A DNA stretch of 64,000 nt from Chlamydomonas reinhardtii (GCF_000002595.2 NC_057009.1:4195185-4259184); one strand, 5' to 3'. Shown: positions 47,583 through 59,390, counted from the first letter of the stretch. The notes: generated by a model from the sequence alone, not told the origin. Made by a program: numbers and translations.

Positions 47583-48541
47583 CAGCTCCGTGGACAGGTG
47601 TCCAGGGTGCGGCTCTCAACAGGGACCCCGCTTGCCGTGATACCTCTAGCTCCCCAGAGCACGTGCGTCTCCATAACTCCGTAGGGGCGTCGCAGGGCGC
47701 TGCATGCCCTCATGCGGTGACTCCGTACCTACCGGCCCGGCAACCTTCCCTCTATCCCCTCGCCTACGCCTCCTCCCTGCTCTTTTGCGTTGGGTTCGGT
47801 TTAGTTTGGGCTGGTATCTACAACCCTGCTGCCCCCCGCCTCCTCCCTGCTTGCCCTGCTCCACGCCCCGGCCTCATCAGGTGCTGACGGTGCTGGTGGC
47901 CGCCAGTGCGGCCGCCAAGGCGCGGCGCACGCCCGGCTGGCGGCCCTGCGAGCAGCTGGACGCCCACCCCAGCGAGGCGGCGCTGGAGGCGGCGCCGCGC
48001 TGCGCCTGGGGCGCCGTGTTTGAGAACGAGGGCGACGGCGAGGCGGTGGCGCGGGCCTGGGTGCGGCGCGTGCTGCTGCCGCTACTGCGGGGCCTGGTGC
48101 CGCCGGCGCAGCAGCAGGAGCAGGGGAAGGAGAAGGAGCAGGAGCAGGGGAAGAAGCAGGGGAAGGAGAAGGAGCAAGAGCAGGTGCGTGGGGGATTGGG
48201 ATTGAGGAGGGAGGAGTGATGAGCCTACCTACGCACGTGCATGGCCTGATGAGGTGGTGCGTGGTGCGGGCGCCGCCGAGTCGCTGCCGCTGCCCGATTG
48301 CCATACCTGCCGCCTGTTGCTCGCGCCCTTGTTTCCGCAGGCCACTACTGCGGCTACTGCCGTTACGACGACTACTGCTCCTGCTACTGCTGCTGCCACT
48401 CCTGCTGCTACTGCTGTTGCTGCGGGCGGTCCGCCTCACAGCTGCAGCTCCCAGCAGGAGGATCAGGGCACGGCGGCGGCAAAGGAGGATGAGGACGAGG
48501 AGCAGGTGGGGGCCGAGGAGCAGGAGATGCTGCAGCGGCTC

Positions 48542-48575
<34 letters not shown>

Positions 48576-49864
48576 TAGGACATGTGCGAGCAGGGAAGGG
48601 GCCTGAGGATGTTGCCTGCTGGTGATTCTGGCGCGCTCGCCCCTTCCTGATGACATGCCTGCTTCGTGCCTCCCACACTGCCGCCCCCCCCCCCCGCGCC
48701 GCCAGGGCTCTGGTGCCGTGCGTACCCGACTTCCCATCCCCGGGCATCACGTTCCGGGTGCGTGCACTCGTGCCATGTCATAACACGGGCCCCTGCCTGC
48801 CTCCCCCGCTGCCTGCTGCCTTCCCCCGCGGCCTTCCCACTTCACCTAGCCTCACCATCCTTCCTGCTGCTTATTCCTCATGCCGCCGCACTCCTGCGTG
48901 TTCACACACGCCCACAGAACCTGCTCCACCTCCGGGGGGACGGACTGGCGCTGTGCACGCAGCTGATGGCGGCCCGGCTGCGGCGGCAGCTCGGGGTGGG
49001 GCAGCAGGAGCAGGAGCAGCAGCAGCAGCAGTTGGGGGCGGACGGGGCGGGCTGCCCTGCAGGTGCGGCAGGGCGGCGGAGGATAGTGGGGTTGAGGCCG
49101 CGGGCGCCCGCGCGGGCCATCCCCGTCTTTGCCTCCGTCCTGTCTGTCACTCCCTGTAGTGCCGACAAAGCAAGCGCCGGCTCATCTGTTGCAACTCCGA
49201 CAAGCGCTGGCTGTCCTGATGCCGCTGCCTGTGTCTGTCTGTCTGTCTGCCTGTGTTTGTACCCCGCCTCAGGCTGCTGCCACATCGACGCGGTGGTGGG
49301 CGTGGAGGCGGGCGGCTGGGTGTTTGCCGGCGCCCTGGCCGCACACCTGCGAGTGCCGCTCGTGCCACTGCGCAAGCGGCGCGGCGCCCTCCCGCCCTCC
49401 GGTGCTGGCGCTGACCCCGCCGCCGCTGCCGCTGCTAGCAGCACCCCAGCCGTCTCCGCCTTGCCGCCACCGCTGCTGCTCTCGCCGCCCTACGGCGGAT
49501 CCTTCATTCGGCGCCAGGCCGCCGCCGCCGCCGCCGCTGTTGCGACTACCGGAACGCAGGCGGCGGCGCCTGCCACCGCTGCGCATGCCGCGGATGCTGA
49601 CGGCTTCGTGGATGTGGCTACCGACGTCGTCTCCTCCTGCCACCAACACCCCCAGCCCCATCCGCACCCCCAGCCCCAACAGCCCCAGCCCCAACAGCCC
49701 CAACAGCCCCAGCAGCCGCAGCAGTGGCTGGAGCTGTGGGCCCCCGCACTGCCGCTCGCCGCCGTCGCCGCCGGCCGCCGCCGCTGGCGGGTGGTGGTGG
49801 TGGACGACTTGCTCGCCTCGGGTGCCACACTGGCGGCGGCGGTGCAGCTGGTGCGGGCGGCGGG

Positions 49865-49896
<32 letters not shown>

Positions 49897-49982
49897 AGCT
49901 GCCGTCACACGGCGGGCGGGCGGCGCTGGCGGGGCTGGGGGTGGGCCGGGTGGTGTCGGTGCTGCAGTATGAGGGGCTGTGA
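46459..49982 (+). CDS. Phosphomevalonate-kinase-like / adenine phosphoribosyltransferase fusion
   Basis: Seven exons (46459-47055, 47314-47550, 47881-48183, 48341-48543, 48706-48757, 48918-49062, 49273-49982) close in frame to 748 residues. Residues about 62-400 resemble animal-type phosphomevalonate kinase, a P-loop NMP-kinase-fold enzyme: VVIVSGRRGAGKDF, then YKEGHRARLLAF, LLVVTGMREVEL, ARRTPGWRP in the place of the Arg-rich lid, and WGAVFENEGD near the end. Residues 447-748 are adenine phosphoribosyltransferase: VPDFPSPGITFRNLLHL, VVGVEAGGWVFAGALA, PLRKRRGALP and the PRPP loop VVVVDDLLASGATL. APRT makes AMP from adenine and PRPP. An acidic, Ala/Thr-rich linker joins them, and an insert of about 110 residues interrupts the APRT core before the PRPP loop. 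The ATG at 46459 is the first in frame. Both domains sit in one transcript by phase. Confidence 0.85.
47551..47579 (+). repeat. (GT)n starting at a 5' splice site
   Basis: Fourteen GT units begin exactly at the donor of exon 2 of the PMK-like/APRT gene. Confidence 0.85.
47785..47826 (+). repeat. Intronic repeat family A, copy 3
   Basis: The best match to the family consensus, sense to the PMK-like/APRT gene and 54 bp before the acceptor at 47880. Confidence 0.75.
48544..48573 (+). repeat. (GT)n starting at a 5' splice site
   Basis: Fifteen GT units begin exactly at the donor of exon 4 of the PMK-like/APRT gene. Confidence 0.85.
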
Positions 49983-51037
49983 GGGGCGGGGCTGTGAGAG
50001 GGGGGCTGTGAGGGGGAGGCGGCCGTGGCTGCTGTGTAGTGTGCAGTGCAGGAGGGAGGGTACCGAGCATGTGTCTTCAAGTCAAGGGCTGTGAGGGTAC
50101 GTGCTGCCGCGCTGGTCAAAGTAGGAAGCGTGTGCAGTCTATTATCAGGTTCCATAACACACCAGGTGTTGCACGCGGTGGCATTTTACAATCCTGGCCT
50201 TGATCCGCGCTTGGCGAGTTTTGTAAGATAGCAACCGCAATACTGCAGCACTGCCAGGAGCAAAGTCAGCGAAACCGCCTGTCCGCTTTCTCGACTATAT
50301 GTACAGACTGTACCCCCACACCGCCCCACATCACATTCTTCCCCCGCGGCGTCGTTCAGCACACCCTGGCAAGCTCGCCCCAGCCCACAGCTGCCGCCAC
50401 GCACCGTGCCGCGCCGCCATTGCGCCACCGCACACATCATCACCAATCCTAATACGGGTATCGAGCCAGGCGACTATCTAAAAAAATGTAAGCATCGAGG
50501 AAGGAAAAGAATAAACCCGTGCGGCGGTGCGCAGGAACGCTGTCGCGTTGCAAACACGCCACCGCATCTCGACCTCAACTTGGCGATCCTGTGCAACACC
50601 GTGCCGCTCAGGACCCTCCCACTGCGCATTCAGCGCTTGTTTCATATCTTCGAACCAGCCCTCGATCCCAATCCAAAGGCCAGTAAAACCTCATTCCACG
50701 CTCATCTCTCAACCCCTGCTGTCGGTCAGGACCGACCCTCAGTCCCCATCCCAGGCGCCGCGCTCAAAGCTCACCCCTCTCTCGATGCCTCGACCAAAAC
50801 TTTCCCCGCCGCGGGGAATGAAAGCTCCCTGTCAGCAGTAACGCCAGCGCACAGCTGCCCTGTGTCCACCACATGCGCGGCCCGCCCTCCTCCGCACCCG
50901 CCTCGAGCCGCCGCCCGCCAGCTAGGTGAGCTATCTAGCCGCAGCAGCCCATCCTCTGCCAGTACGGCAGTACCGCCGCCACCCTTCTGCATTTGCGGGC
51001 TGCAGCGCTTCCCTCGTGCCGTGCCTGCCTCCGCTTA
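49983..51037. other. Convergent intergenic region
   Basis: 3' UTRs of the APRT fusion gene (+) and the Rieske oxygenase gene (-). Apart from a TGTAA signal at 50222, no gene or element is recognised. Confidence 0.5.
50222..50226 (+). terminator. Polyadenylation signal TGTAA
   Basis: TGTAA 240 nt after the stop of the PMK-like/APRT gene, a typical algal spacing. Confidence 0.55.
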
Positions 51038-54000
51038 TCAGTGGTTGTCGGCGTGTGAGAACTCGTAGCGGTGCATCAGGCCTGCAGCGGCAGTAGCATA
51101 CCGTAGTGATCATCATTATCATCAACAGAGCACATGGACATGGGCATAGCATCTATATTCTATAAAACACCGAGGGCGGGCACGCTCAGGTCAGATGCGC
51201 GCTAATGCTGCTGTGCTCAAGAACGCCTCTCGCCTCCAACCAGCTATGTAAGAATACAACTTCCCAACCCCAAGGCGCCCAGCGCCAGATGATTCAAACA
51301 CCACATGTGCCGCGGCGGCTGCCGGGCTGTCGGTTTGCGGTACTCAGTGTCGTACTCACCAATGATGCCATCTAGCACGCGTACGGCAGCGGCCGCCGCC
51401 AGCGCCACCGCCGCCGCAATGACGGCCTGCAGCGGCGGCAGGCTGGCCAGCGCGGATAGCGCGGCGTCGGCGGCGGCGGCGCCCGCGGCAGCTGCGGCGG
51501 CGGCCTTGGCGGCTGCCGCCACACCCGTCACCATCAGCGCTGAGGGAATGCACACATGCCGCACACACACAAGGACAAAGCTTATTTTGTGTCCTCGCAA
51601 TATGCTTAATTGTCGATGGTGATTGGTTGGGTTACAAAGCAGAGCTTCACAGACAGACGGACAGCAGGTCATCACACACATCCTCCAACACGCCTGGCCG
51701 CATACACATGCCGCAGCGCTCCCAGAGCAACGTACGCACTCACCGGGGCCCACACCCCCTCTCCACTCCACCCGCATCAACCCCTCCACGCCACCCACAC
51801 ACCCTCTCCACTCCACCCAGGCACCTCCACCACGCCACCCGCACCCCCCTCTCCACGTCAACCCACGGCACCCACCTGCCACCAGCGCCGCTGCTCCCAG
51901 CACCACTGCCGCGGTGCGCGCCGCCTGCAACCGGCCCAGCGCGGGCTTGCAGATGGCGCACTGGGCGGTGTGGGTGTGGTAGGTGTCGAACAGGGACTCC
52001 TTGGAGCGGTCGATGGGGGCGGGCGTGGTGCGGCCGCCGGCGTACGGCACGCCGCCGCCCGCGTGCTGACCTAACCAGGTGCGGAAGGCCACTGTCATGC
52101 TGCGGGCGGTGGAGCGAGTGGTGGAGGGAGGCGAAGGGGTTACATTCATGACGAATTAAGAAGTGGCCAGGAACAATAGGTGCAGTGGGGGGCGGGAGGG
52201 AGGGACGCGAGAGGGGGGAATATGTGCCAGAGCCCAACGATTAAGGTCAAACGTCATCGGGGTAGCCGTTCATGGATAACACATACTCCGTATTCCTTCT
52301 TGTGAACACACGCGCATGATTAAGCAAACGCACACGCACACGCATGAAGCGGCACTGCTGCGCGCGCCCCGCCTCACTTGTCGCTGGGTGCGGGCATGAA
52401 GTACTTGGCGGTGTGGGAGGCGGCGGACCGGCCCGCCACGATGCGCTCCTGCTGGTGCAGGAACACCTGGTCCTGCGGGGGGGCGTGTGTGGGGTGTGGG
52501 GGGCGTGTGGCGGCGTGTGAGTGTGTGGGTGTGTGGGGAGGAATGGGGCTGTGGGGAGGGAGAATGAGTGGGATGCCGGGTGGGGTGGGGGGGGGGGTAG
52601 CGTCATCCTGTCAGGCCGGTGCACTGCAGTCAGGGAGCTTAGCCCCTCAGCCCCTCAGCCCCAAAACCACTACCGCATACAGGCTCCCCGCCACCAACAC
52701 AGCCACCGCCATCGCCACCAACCCCACCAAACCCACCTCCCAACCAAACCCACACACATTAACCACATCACCAAACCCGCCCCTGCGCCCCCGCCCCTGC
52801 CGCCCCCCGCCCCTGCGCCCTCGCCCCTGCCGCCCCCTGCTGCCGCCGCCGCCCCCTGCCCCCCGCCCCCAGCCACCTGGTGCAGGAACACGGAGGCGGT
52901 GGCGTGTCCCAGCCACTTGGGCATGGGCAGCGCGAAGAAGGCCAGACCGCGGGGCATCTTGCCCTCAGGCGTCTTGATCAGGATCTGAGAGTGAGAGAGC
53001 GTGTGTGATGTGTGTGTGTGTGTGTTTGGGGGGGGGGGGTGATTCCAATCTTAGCAAACTGGGGGGGGGATGCGGCTACATGCGCGAGCACGTGCGGTTT
53101 CCTAGCGCGCACACGCGCACGCGCGCGGTGTTTGCCCTACTCCTTGGTGCTTTCGCAACCCATACACACATGCACACTCCCTCCCCCCCCGCCCAAGCCC
53201 GCACGCACCTGCCTGCCCACGTGCCTGTTGTGGCCGGGGGTGGTGGGGCAGCTGTATAGGGCCAGGATGAGGGCGGCGCCGTCGCTGTACTCCACCTTGA
53301 TCCTGGGGAGGAGGAGGGGGAGGGGTGGGGTGGGGAGCAGCCGTTCATGACACGTTTTGAGAAGAAGCGAGAGGTGTAGCCGGGGGGGGCAGCCGTTCAT
53401 GTGGAGGAGGGCGTGATTCAATTGCAAGTAGGGAGTGCCGGCGCCCAGTGGGAGCAGCAGGGGTGGGAGGGAGGGGGAAGAGCGGGGAGGAGCGGGGGGA
53501 AAGGAGGGGGAGGAGGTGAAGGAAGGCGGGAGGAAGGAGGCACAGGAAAAAAGCAGCAGATGTGCGTGTGCATCAGGTTGCGCATGTTGCACAGCTCCTG
53601 TGCAGGCATGCTCTCCCCATCCGCTCCCACTCCCACACCCATTCCCACTCCCACCCCCACGGACCCGCTCACTTGACCAGGGAGGGCGGCAGGAACTCGG
53701 TGGAGGACGTGGACACGTTGGTCACAGGGGCGCGGGACTGCAGGCAGGGGGGCGGAGGGACGAGGGGGGGGGGGGTTGAGACGCGGGCACGTGCGCGTCA
53801 AGTAGGCCGCCTGACCCAAGCCAACCTGACATGCCGCTAACCCCCATTCCACTTCCTCCCAACCCCGATCCCACCTCCGCCCCCCTACCGAACTGTGGTC
53901 CTGCCCTCCTAAAACACCCAGCCCACACACCCTCCCCTCCCCCAACCCACGTGGGTTCGGTCTAGTCTGGGCCGGTATCTACAGACCCCACACCCACCCT

Positions 54001-55442
54001 CCCGACCCCACCCCTCCCCTCCCAACCCACCCACCCCACCCTCCCCACACCTCCACCCCACCCTCCCCACCCACCCACCTTGACGGCGTACTTGAAGCCG
54101 CCCGCCGCGGACACCTCCCGCAACGGGTCCACCGAGAAGTACTGGTCGGGCGCGTAGCGGTTGCCTGGGGGCGTGGGGGCGGGTGGGGGTGTGGGAGCAT
54201 GGAGGCGTGGGGGTGTGACGGGGATCGAAAGCGGGAGAGCACAAGACGGGCACGTGTGTGGGTGCGTGTGGGTGCGCGTGGGTGCCAGGGGGCGTGTGCG
54301 CAAACCCTCATTCCACAACACGTATGCATGAGGCAAAGTCACCCATGCCACAGACTCAGCCAGTCAGCCTGCTAGAGATCTAGCGCTACACCTCTAGGCC
54401 TCTAGGTCTCCTGGGCTAGACGTCTAGACCTCTTGCGCTAGATGCGGGGCCAGCGCGGGCTCACCAGCTACGTTGTGGTGCGAGACATTGACGTGCGCCG
54501 GGTCCGTCACATTCTGCAGGTGCACGTGCCGTACACACACAAGGCATTCAAGCAGGCAGTCAGGCACTGAGGGGTGGGCATGTCTCCCCCAATCCTCAAA
54601 CGTGAACGGTGCAAACGCCCCGCGCCCCGGCCCCAATCCCCTTCACTTTTTCATCCCCCCCCTTTGGCATGGTTCCGTTTAGTTTGGTCTGTTATCTACG
54701 AATGCCCCTTGCTCTCCCCCCCCACCTCCACAAAGAAGTCATAGCTGTAGGGCAGGTCGCGGAAGAACCAGGGCAGCGGCTGCACGCGTGAGGAGGGCAG
54801 CTCCTGGGGGGGGAGGGGGGAGTAGAAACCGTGTGGGGGGTAGTGAGGGGGCAGTAGTGATGGGCGTGGGGGTTTTCAGGGCGTGGCAGTACGGCACAGC
54901 GGTCGGATCTGAAGCCACGGCCACGACCAGCCCCCGACCCCAGTACCAGTGCCCAACTGAAGAGCCCGGCAACACCACGTCCACAACATAGGCACCACCC
55001 CCCAAACCTGTGACCCCTCTGCACCTGCCCCCCGCTCCCCCCTGCCCCTCCTGCCCCTCCCCCTCCGCGCCCCCACCTCCATCTCGGGGATGAGCGCCGG
55101 CCCCTTGCCCGCGCTGTCCGCGGCCGCACTGGGCCCAGACTCGCCCCACACCCACAGCAGCCCCTGGGCCTCCTGGGTGGGGAACACGCGGGCGCAGCTC
55201 CTGAGGGGCGGGTGGGGGGGAGGGGGGGCAGACACAGGGCAGGGCCAGGCGGGGTGTGGAGGTCGAGTCAGGGGGGGGGGGCTAACACCAGAACAAAACA
55301 AACACAGTGAGGGGGAGGGGGGCAGGCAAGAAGGAGCATGCACGGAGCGGTAGGGCAGGGCGCATTTTGTAGGCCTCTCTCCCCTTCACACACACATAGG
55401 CACACACACAGACACACACTCGCCTCGGTTTGCTGTTTTCCA

Positions 55443-55495
<53 letters not shown>

Positions 55496-56595
55496 GGGGC
55501 TGCTGAACGCGCGCTCCGCCGCCTCCTTGCCCTCCACCTGGGGAATGGATGTGCACTTGCCGCCGCCGTCGAAGCGCCAGGCGTGGTCTGAGGCAGCAGG
55601 AGGAGGCGGGGAGATGTGGGGGGAGGCGGGCAGGCGGACAAGTCGTGAGGCGGTCAGGTGTGTGTGTGTGTGTGTGTGTGTATCAGAATTGTTCCGTTTG
55701 TTCCTTGCTTAACACACACACGCTGCCCTCCCCGCACCCACAGGCGCACAGCAGGGTGCCGTCCTTCTCGATGCGCCCCTCGCTCAGCGGCACCAGGCGG
55801 TGCGGGCAGGCGTCCTCAAAGGCGCGCCACGTGCCGCCGCCGTCGCGCCACAGCACCAGGTCCTTGCCCTTCACGAGGAGGAGGAGGCGGAGGAGGAGGT
55901 AGGCTTCAATGATTCAAGATGAAGTGGAGAAGAGACGGAGGGTGAGAGGGGAGGAAGGAGTTGGGCGGGGGGCTTGACGGCTTGGCTATACCGGTACCTG
56001 CTTTCCCCGGAAGTTATGCATCCATGTTAGCCCGCTAACCCGTGTGACACCCAGCTTCGCTACGAGCCGTAGCCCTTGCTGGTGGTGTCTGCGAAGCCGG
56101 CGCCACCACGTCCCCAGCTCCCCGCCCAACCCCGCCCTGCTCGCGCGCTGTTCCCCGTTCCCCAGCTCTCACCATCAGGGTGAAGGGGTGGGGGCGGGAA
56201 GAGTCCAGGCACTCAACCACAGCCACTGGGAACCAGTTCTGTGCCCACACGAACTGCTCTGATTCGGCGGAAGGCGTGGCGGAGGGTTGCACGTCGCGGG
56301 CGGGCGGGACGACAGTGGCGGTCGCAGCGGCGCTCGTTGACACGGTTGGCGGGCAGCCGCTCGCCCTCGAAGAAATGATCGAGGAGGAAGAGCGGAAAGG
56401 CACGCAGCGCGACCGCGAGGGCAGCGCGGCCTGCAGCGCGGGGCGCGCAAAATCGGAGCGTGAGTTGAACAATGTCGGTCCGAGCTCCGAAGCTTGGCGC
56501 TGGGCGCCATATCTAACACAGTGTACCTTGAGAGCTTTCACATCACGTTTAGTAGCGTGCGCCTGGCAGCCCGAGCGCGACGCCCTGACTTGCAT
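51038..56595 (-). CDS. PAO/TIC55/PTC52-type Rieske non-heme iron oxygenase
   Basis: Fourteen exons (56595-56173, 55868-55742, 55587-55494, 55200-55077, 54803-54726, 54513-54465, 54164-54079, 53737-53673, 53302-53209, 52984-52877, 52472-52378, 52099-51876, 51539-51360, 51081-51038) close in frame to 596 residues. A Ser/Arg/Ala-rich N-terminus looks like a chloroplast transit peptide; WFPVAVVECLD precedes the Rieske domain. The 2Fe-2S ligands are CPH (in DACPHRLVPLSEGRI) and CAYH (in CAYHAWRFDGGGKC, restored by the 55742/55587 splice). The mononuclear iron site is NVTDPAHVNVSHHNVAGNRY. The C-terminus has AQCAICKPAL, the CxxC typical of pheophorbide a oxygenase, PTC52 and TIC55, then two Ala-rich hydrophobic segments and a last exon ending HRYEFSHADNH. 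These are membrane-bound chloroplast oxygenases acting on chlorophyll breakdown or biosynthesis intermediates or at the inner envelope. Algae often carry several PAO paralogues, so the substrate is open. Confidence 0.9.
52261..52290. repeat. Intronic repeat family B copy
   Basis: GGTAGCCGTTCATGGATAAC in an intron of the oxygenase gene; related to the copies at 8167 and 53389. Confidence 0.4.
53337..53432. repeat. Intronic repeat family B, two copies
   Basis: GCAGCCGTTCATG occurs at 53337 and again at 53389 in one intron of the oxygenase gene. The second continues GTGGAGGAGGGCGTGATTCA ATTGCAAGTA, aligning with the copy at 8167. Confidence 0.5.
53950..53990 (+). repeat. Intronic repeat family A, copy 4
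   Basis: GTGGGTTCGGTCTAGTCTGG GCCGGTATCTACAGACCCC, antisense in an intron of the oxygenase gene. Confidence 0.7.
54667..54707 (+). repeat. Intronic repeat family A, copy 5
   Basis: GCATGGTTCCGTTTAGTTTG GTCTGTTATCTACGAATGCC, antisense in a 212-bp intron of the oxygenase gene, ending 19 bp from the exon. Confidence 0.65.
55445..55493 (-). repeat. (GT)n starting at a 5' splice site
   Basis: About 24 uninterrupted CA units on the plus strand end at the donor of oxygenase exon 3, so on the coding strand the intron begins GTGTGTGT for about 50 nt. Confidence 0.85.
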
Positions 56596-57523
56596 GGTCC
56601 TTCCTAGACGTGTGGAACCTGTGTAGAGCTCACAAATAACACCAATCTTTAACAGCAAGCGATCTCAGAAACACTTGATCCTAGTTTGTTGGGTGTTGCA
56701 AAACATGGTCGTGTACCACGCTCGTTTCGCGGCCTTGCTTGCAGCCACTCGATTTCCCCTGCCTAAACCCCTAGCATGTCCTCCAGCGGGCCACGCACTG
56801 CAAATGCGGAAGATTTGATGCGGTGTTTGGGATGCGGCCTTGAGCAGCCGATGGAGCTTAAGCAGTCGCCGGGGCCCGGGGGGGAGCCTCACGGCACCAA
56901 AACCCTACTCGAGCGTTTTCCCGAAAGCTGGCATGGGGTGCGACTCCCATGCCACGCACAGCTAAAATGGTGTGCCGGAGACGACTGATGTATGCAAGGG
57001 TCTGGGGTCTAGGAGTCTACGCGGTCGGTGCGGGCTGCCACGAAGATGGCAACGTTGAATGCCCGCGTCTGGATGGGTTCGCCAGGCATGTTATGGCAGT
57101 CGTACATGTGCTGTGCTCGACCGTTGCGAAGTGAGGCATGGTGTTACATGCCCCGAAGCTAGCAGGGGAAGCGTTGCGCGGGGGGCGTAAGGGGGTACAC
57201 GGGGGCGTAAGTCAGGTCAACACGCGGGCACCTTCTGGCGAAATTGGTGTCACGAGAAGTTGGCCCTGTACAACTCATTGATTTTTCATGTCGCCTCGCA
57301 GCCTTGGCTATTCCTGTTCAATACCAAGCACTCCACCCATCAATCCTGGCTCAATACTTCTTTTGTGGCCTCGCGACCCCAACATATTAGGTTCTCAAGT
57401 TCGAGCGCGAGTTTTGCACAGAACCCTTGCAAAGCCTGCGGAAGCAGGGCTTCTGGCTTATTACTCTTCAAGGCTTTGCAGCGCAAGACTCAACTACAGC
57501 AGCGCGCGGACTGTTGCAACGAG
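56596..57523. promoter_or_regulatory. Divergent promoter region, about 930 bp
   Basis: Head-to-head spacer between the Rieske oxygenase (-) and the unknown membrane protein gene (+). The plus-strand side carries an upstream ATG at 57288 that opens an 80-codon frame running across the start of the main gene. Confidence 0.4.
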
Positions 57524-59038
57524 ATGGTAAGTCGCACGGCCTCTCAGTTTCCCCAACCACGCTCGCACTGTCTGGTTTAAAGCTAATACAATGCAATGTC
57601 ATATCCACAGGCACAGATGCTGGCCCCCAGCGTTCAGCACGGCAGCGCGTGGCCCAGCTTAAAACCCTCGGCAACGCACGGGCGCCGAGGGCTGGCCTCC
57701 GGGACTGGCCCTCGCGCGCAAGTGCTGACCGGCGCACTCGCGCCGCGCTCCCCTGTCTCCTCCTCCTCTCCTGCCGCGGCAATGACTGCAGCTGCCACCG
57801 TCAGCGCCGCCGTGACGGAGACGGCTTCGAGCTCCGCCGGGACCGCAGCATCCCAGCCTGTGGCCAACAAGCACGACACGTCGACGAGCATCTGGGGCAG
57901 CGGCCCCGCGGGCCCCCGCAGCACACGCGGAAGCGGCGCCGACACACCCGCCAGCCATGACAACAGCAGCCGGCGGGACTCCCTTCAGAACATGTTCCTC
58001 AGCGCGCTGGCGTCGTCAGGCCCGGCTCCGTTCGGGCCCATGTTCACGCCGCCGCTGCTGGCGGGGGCAGGCGCGGGAGGCTTGGCGGTCAACGGCCCCG
58101 GGTACTTGACGTCAGGATCGGCGGCCGCGTCGGCGGCCTGGCAGCCGCGCCGGCACCTATCCAACACCAGCGCCGCCGCGCTCCCCACGCTGCGGGTGCC
58201 CGCACGCAGCTCGCCCTCGCAGCAGTCACGCAGCGCAGGCGGCGCCACCAGCACCCAGCAGCAACGCGAGGCGCAGCCCGCCGCCAGCCCCTCCTCCCCC
58301 TCCGCCGCCGCTGCCGAGTTTGTGGCAGCCGCGACGAACCAGGCCGCCGCCGCCACTGCCGCGGCCATTAGGACGGCAATCCAGGCGGCGGCGGCGGTGG
58401 GGGCGGCGGGTGGCGCGGCACCCGACATCCACATCCACGGTGGCTGGCTGGGCGTGGCGCGGCAGGTGGCGGCGGGGCTGTCAGCTCTGTCCTTCGTGTC
58501 GGGTGAGTGCCGTACAGTGACGTGCCGTACAGTGACGTGCCGTACTGTCACCGCTGCAGCCTGCCATAATGAATAATGGGAGGAGGCGCGAGGGACGGGG
58601 CCTGCCCAACGTTGCACGGCTCCCCATGTGCTCACACTCTGGCTATCCCTGGATACTGCGCACGTGTGCGCCTCCCTTGTGGCCCCTCCCAAGTCCCGCT
58701 AACCCCTCCTGACGGTCTCCTTCTGCCCCTCCCTCCCCCTCTTCCCCAACGCAGCCCTGTCCGTGACGGTCGTGTGTGGCGCCATCAAGGCCGCCGCCGC
58801 CGTGTCCGGACCCGCAGTCGTGTACGCCGCCACCTCGGGCGCCGCCGGCGCCTCCAGCGGCGCTGCGGCAACGCTGCACGTCTTCGGCGCGCCGCCGGCC
58901 TACGCCGTGGCGGCGGCGGTGGCGGGGGTGCTGCTGGGGCTGGTGGTGAGCGCCGTGGATGCGGCGTGGGCGCGGCGCAGCAGCAGTGGCGGCAGCGGCA
59001 TTGGCAGCGGCAATGGCACCTGGTCCGCAGCTGCGTAA
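57524..59038 (+). CDS. Unrecognised membrane protein with Ala/Ser-rich N-terminus
   Basis: Exons 57524-57526 (ATG only), 57611-58502 and 58755-59038 join in frame to 392 residues. The first coding exon is three nucleotides: GAGATG|GTAAGT followed by ACAG|GCACAGATG, giving MAQMLAPSVQHG. If that intron were retained, the in-frame ATG at 57617 would start a protein only two residues shorter. The N-terminal 60 residues are Arg/Ser/Ala-rich, like an organelle transit peptide, and the middle is disordered. The C-terminal third holds two or three hydrophobic segments (around VAAGLSALSFVSALSVTVV and AYAVAAAVAGVLLGLVVSAV) and a Gly/Ser tail. No family is recognised. A TGTAA at 59391 fits its 3' end. 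Confidence 0.6.
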
Positions 59039-59390
59039 GCGTTCTGAGAAGGGGCGGCGTTGAGGCGGCGGCGGCGTTGCAGCGGAGGGGGCTGGAGCTG
59101 AAGGGCCAGGAACGCAATGCGGAGTCGAGCCTGTATGTTGTGCAGTTGCATTCTTTATTCTCTGTTCAGCGGTCAGCAAGTGGCGCCGGCTAGCGGGCTA
59201 GGGTTCGGGTCGGCTGTTGTGCATGTAGCTAATTGATGATGTCATACCAGCAGTGATTGTCGCACGCACTTGGGCCGTTGCCCGGCATGCGGCTCGTACA
59301 TATGTCTGCGAGCGGTGAAGGTGCCGTTAGTGAGATAGACGGGAGGAGGGTGAGAAAACAACATACATTGACTTGAGAACCGAAATTGGT

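Noticed and set aside
51244-51360. Read-through end of the Rieske oxygenase (tail ending in CILT)
   Set aside because: A strong GTGAGT donor at 51359 and an in-phase last exon 51081-51038 give the better C-terminus (HRYEFSHADNH), typical of the family.
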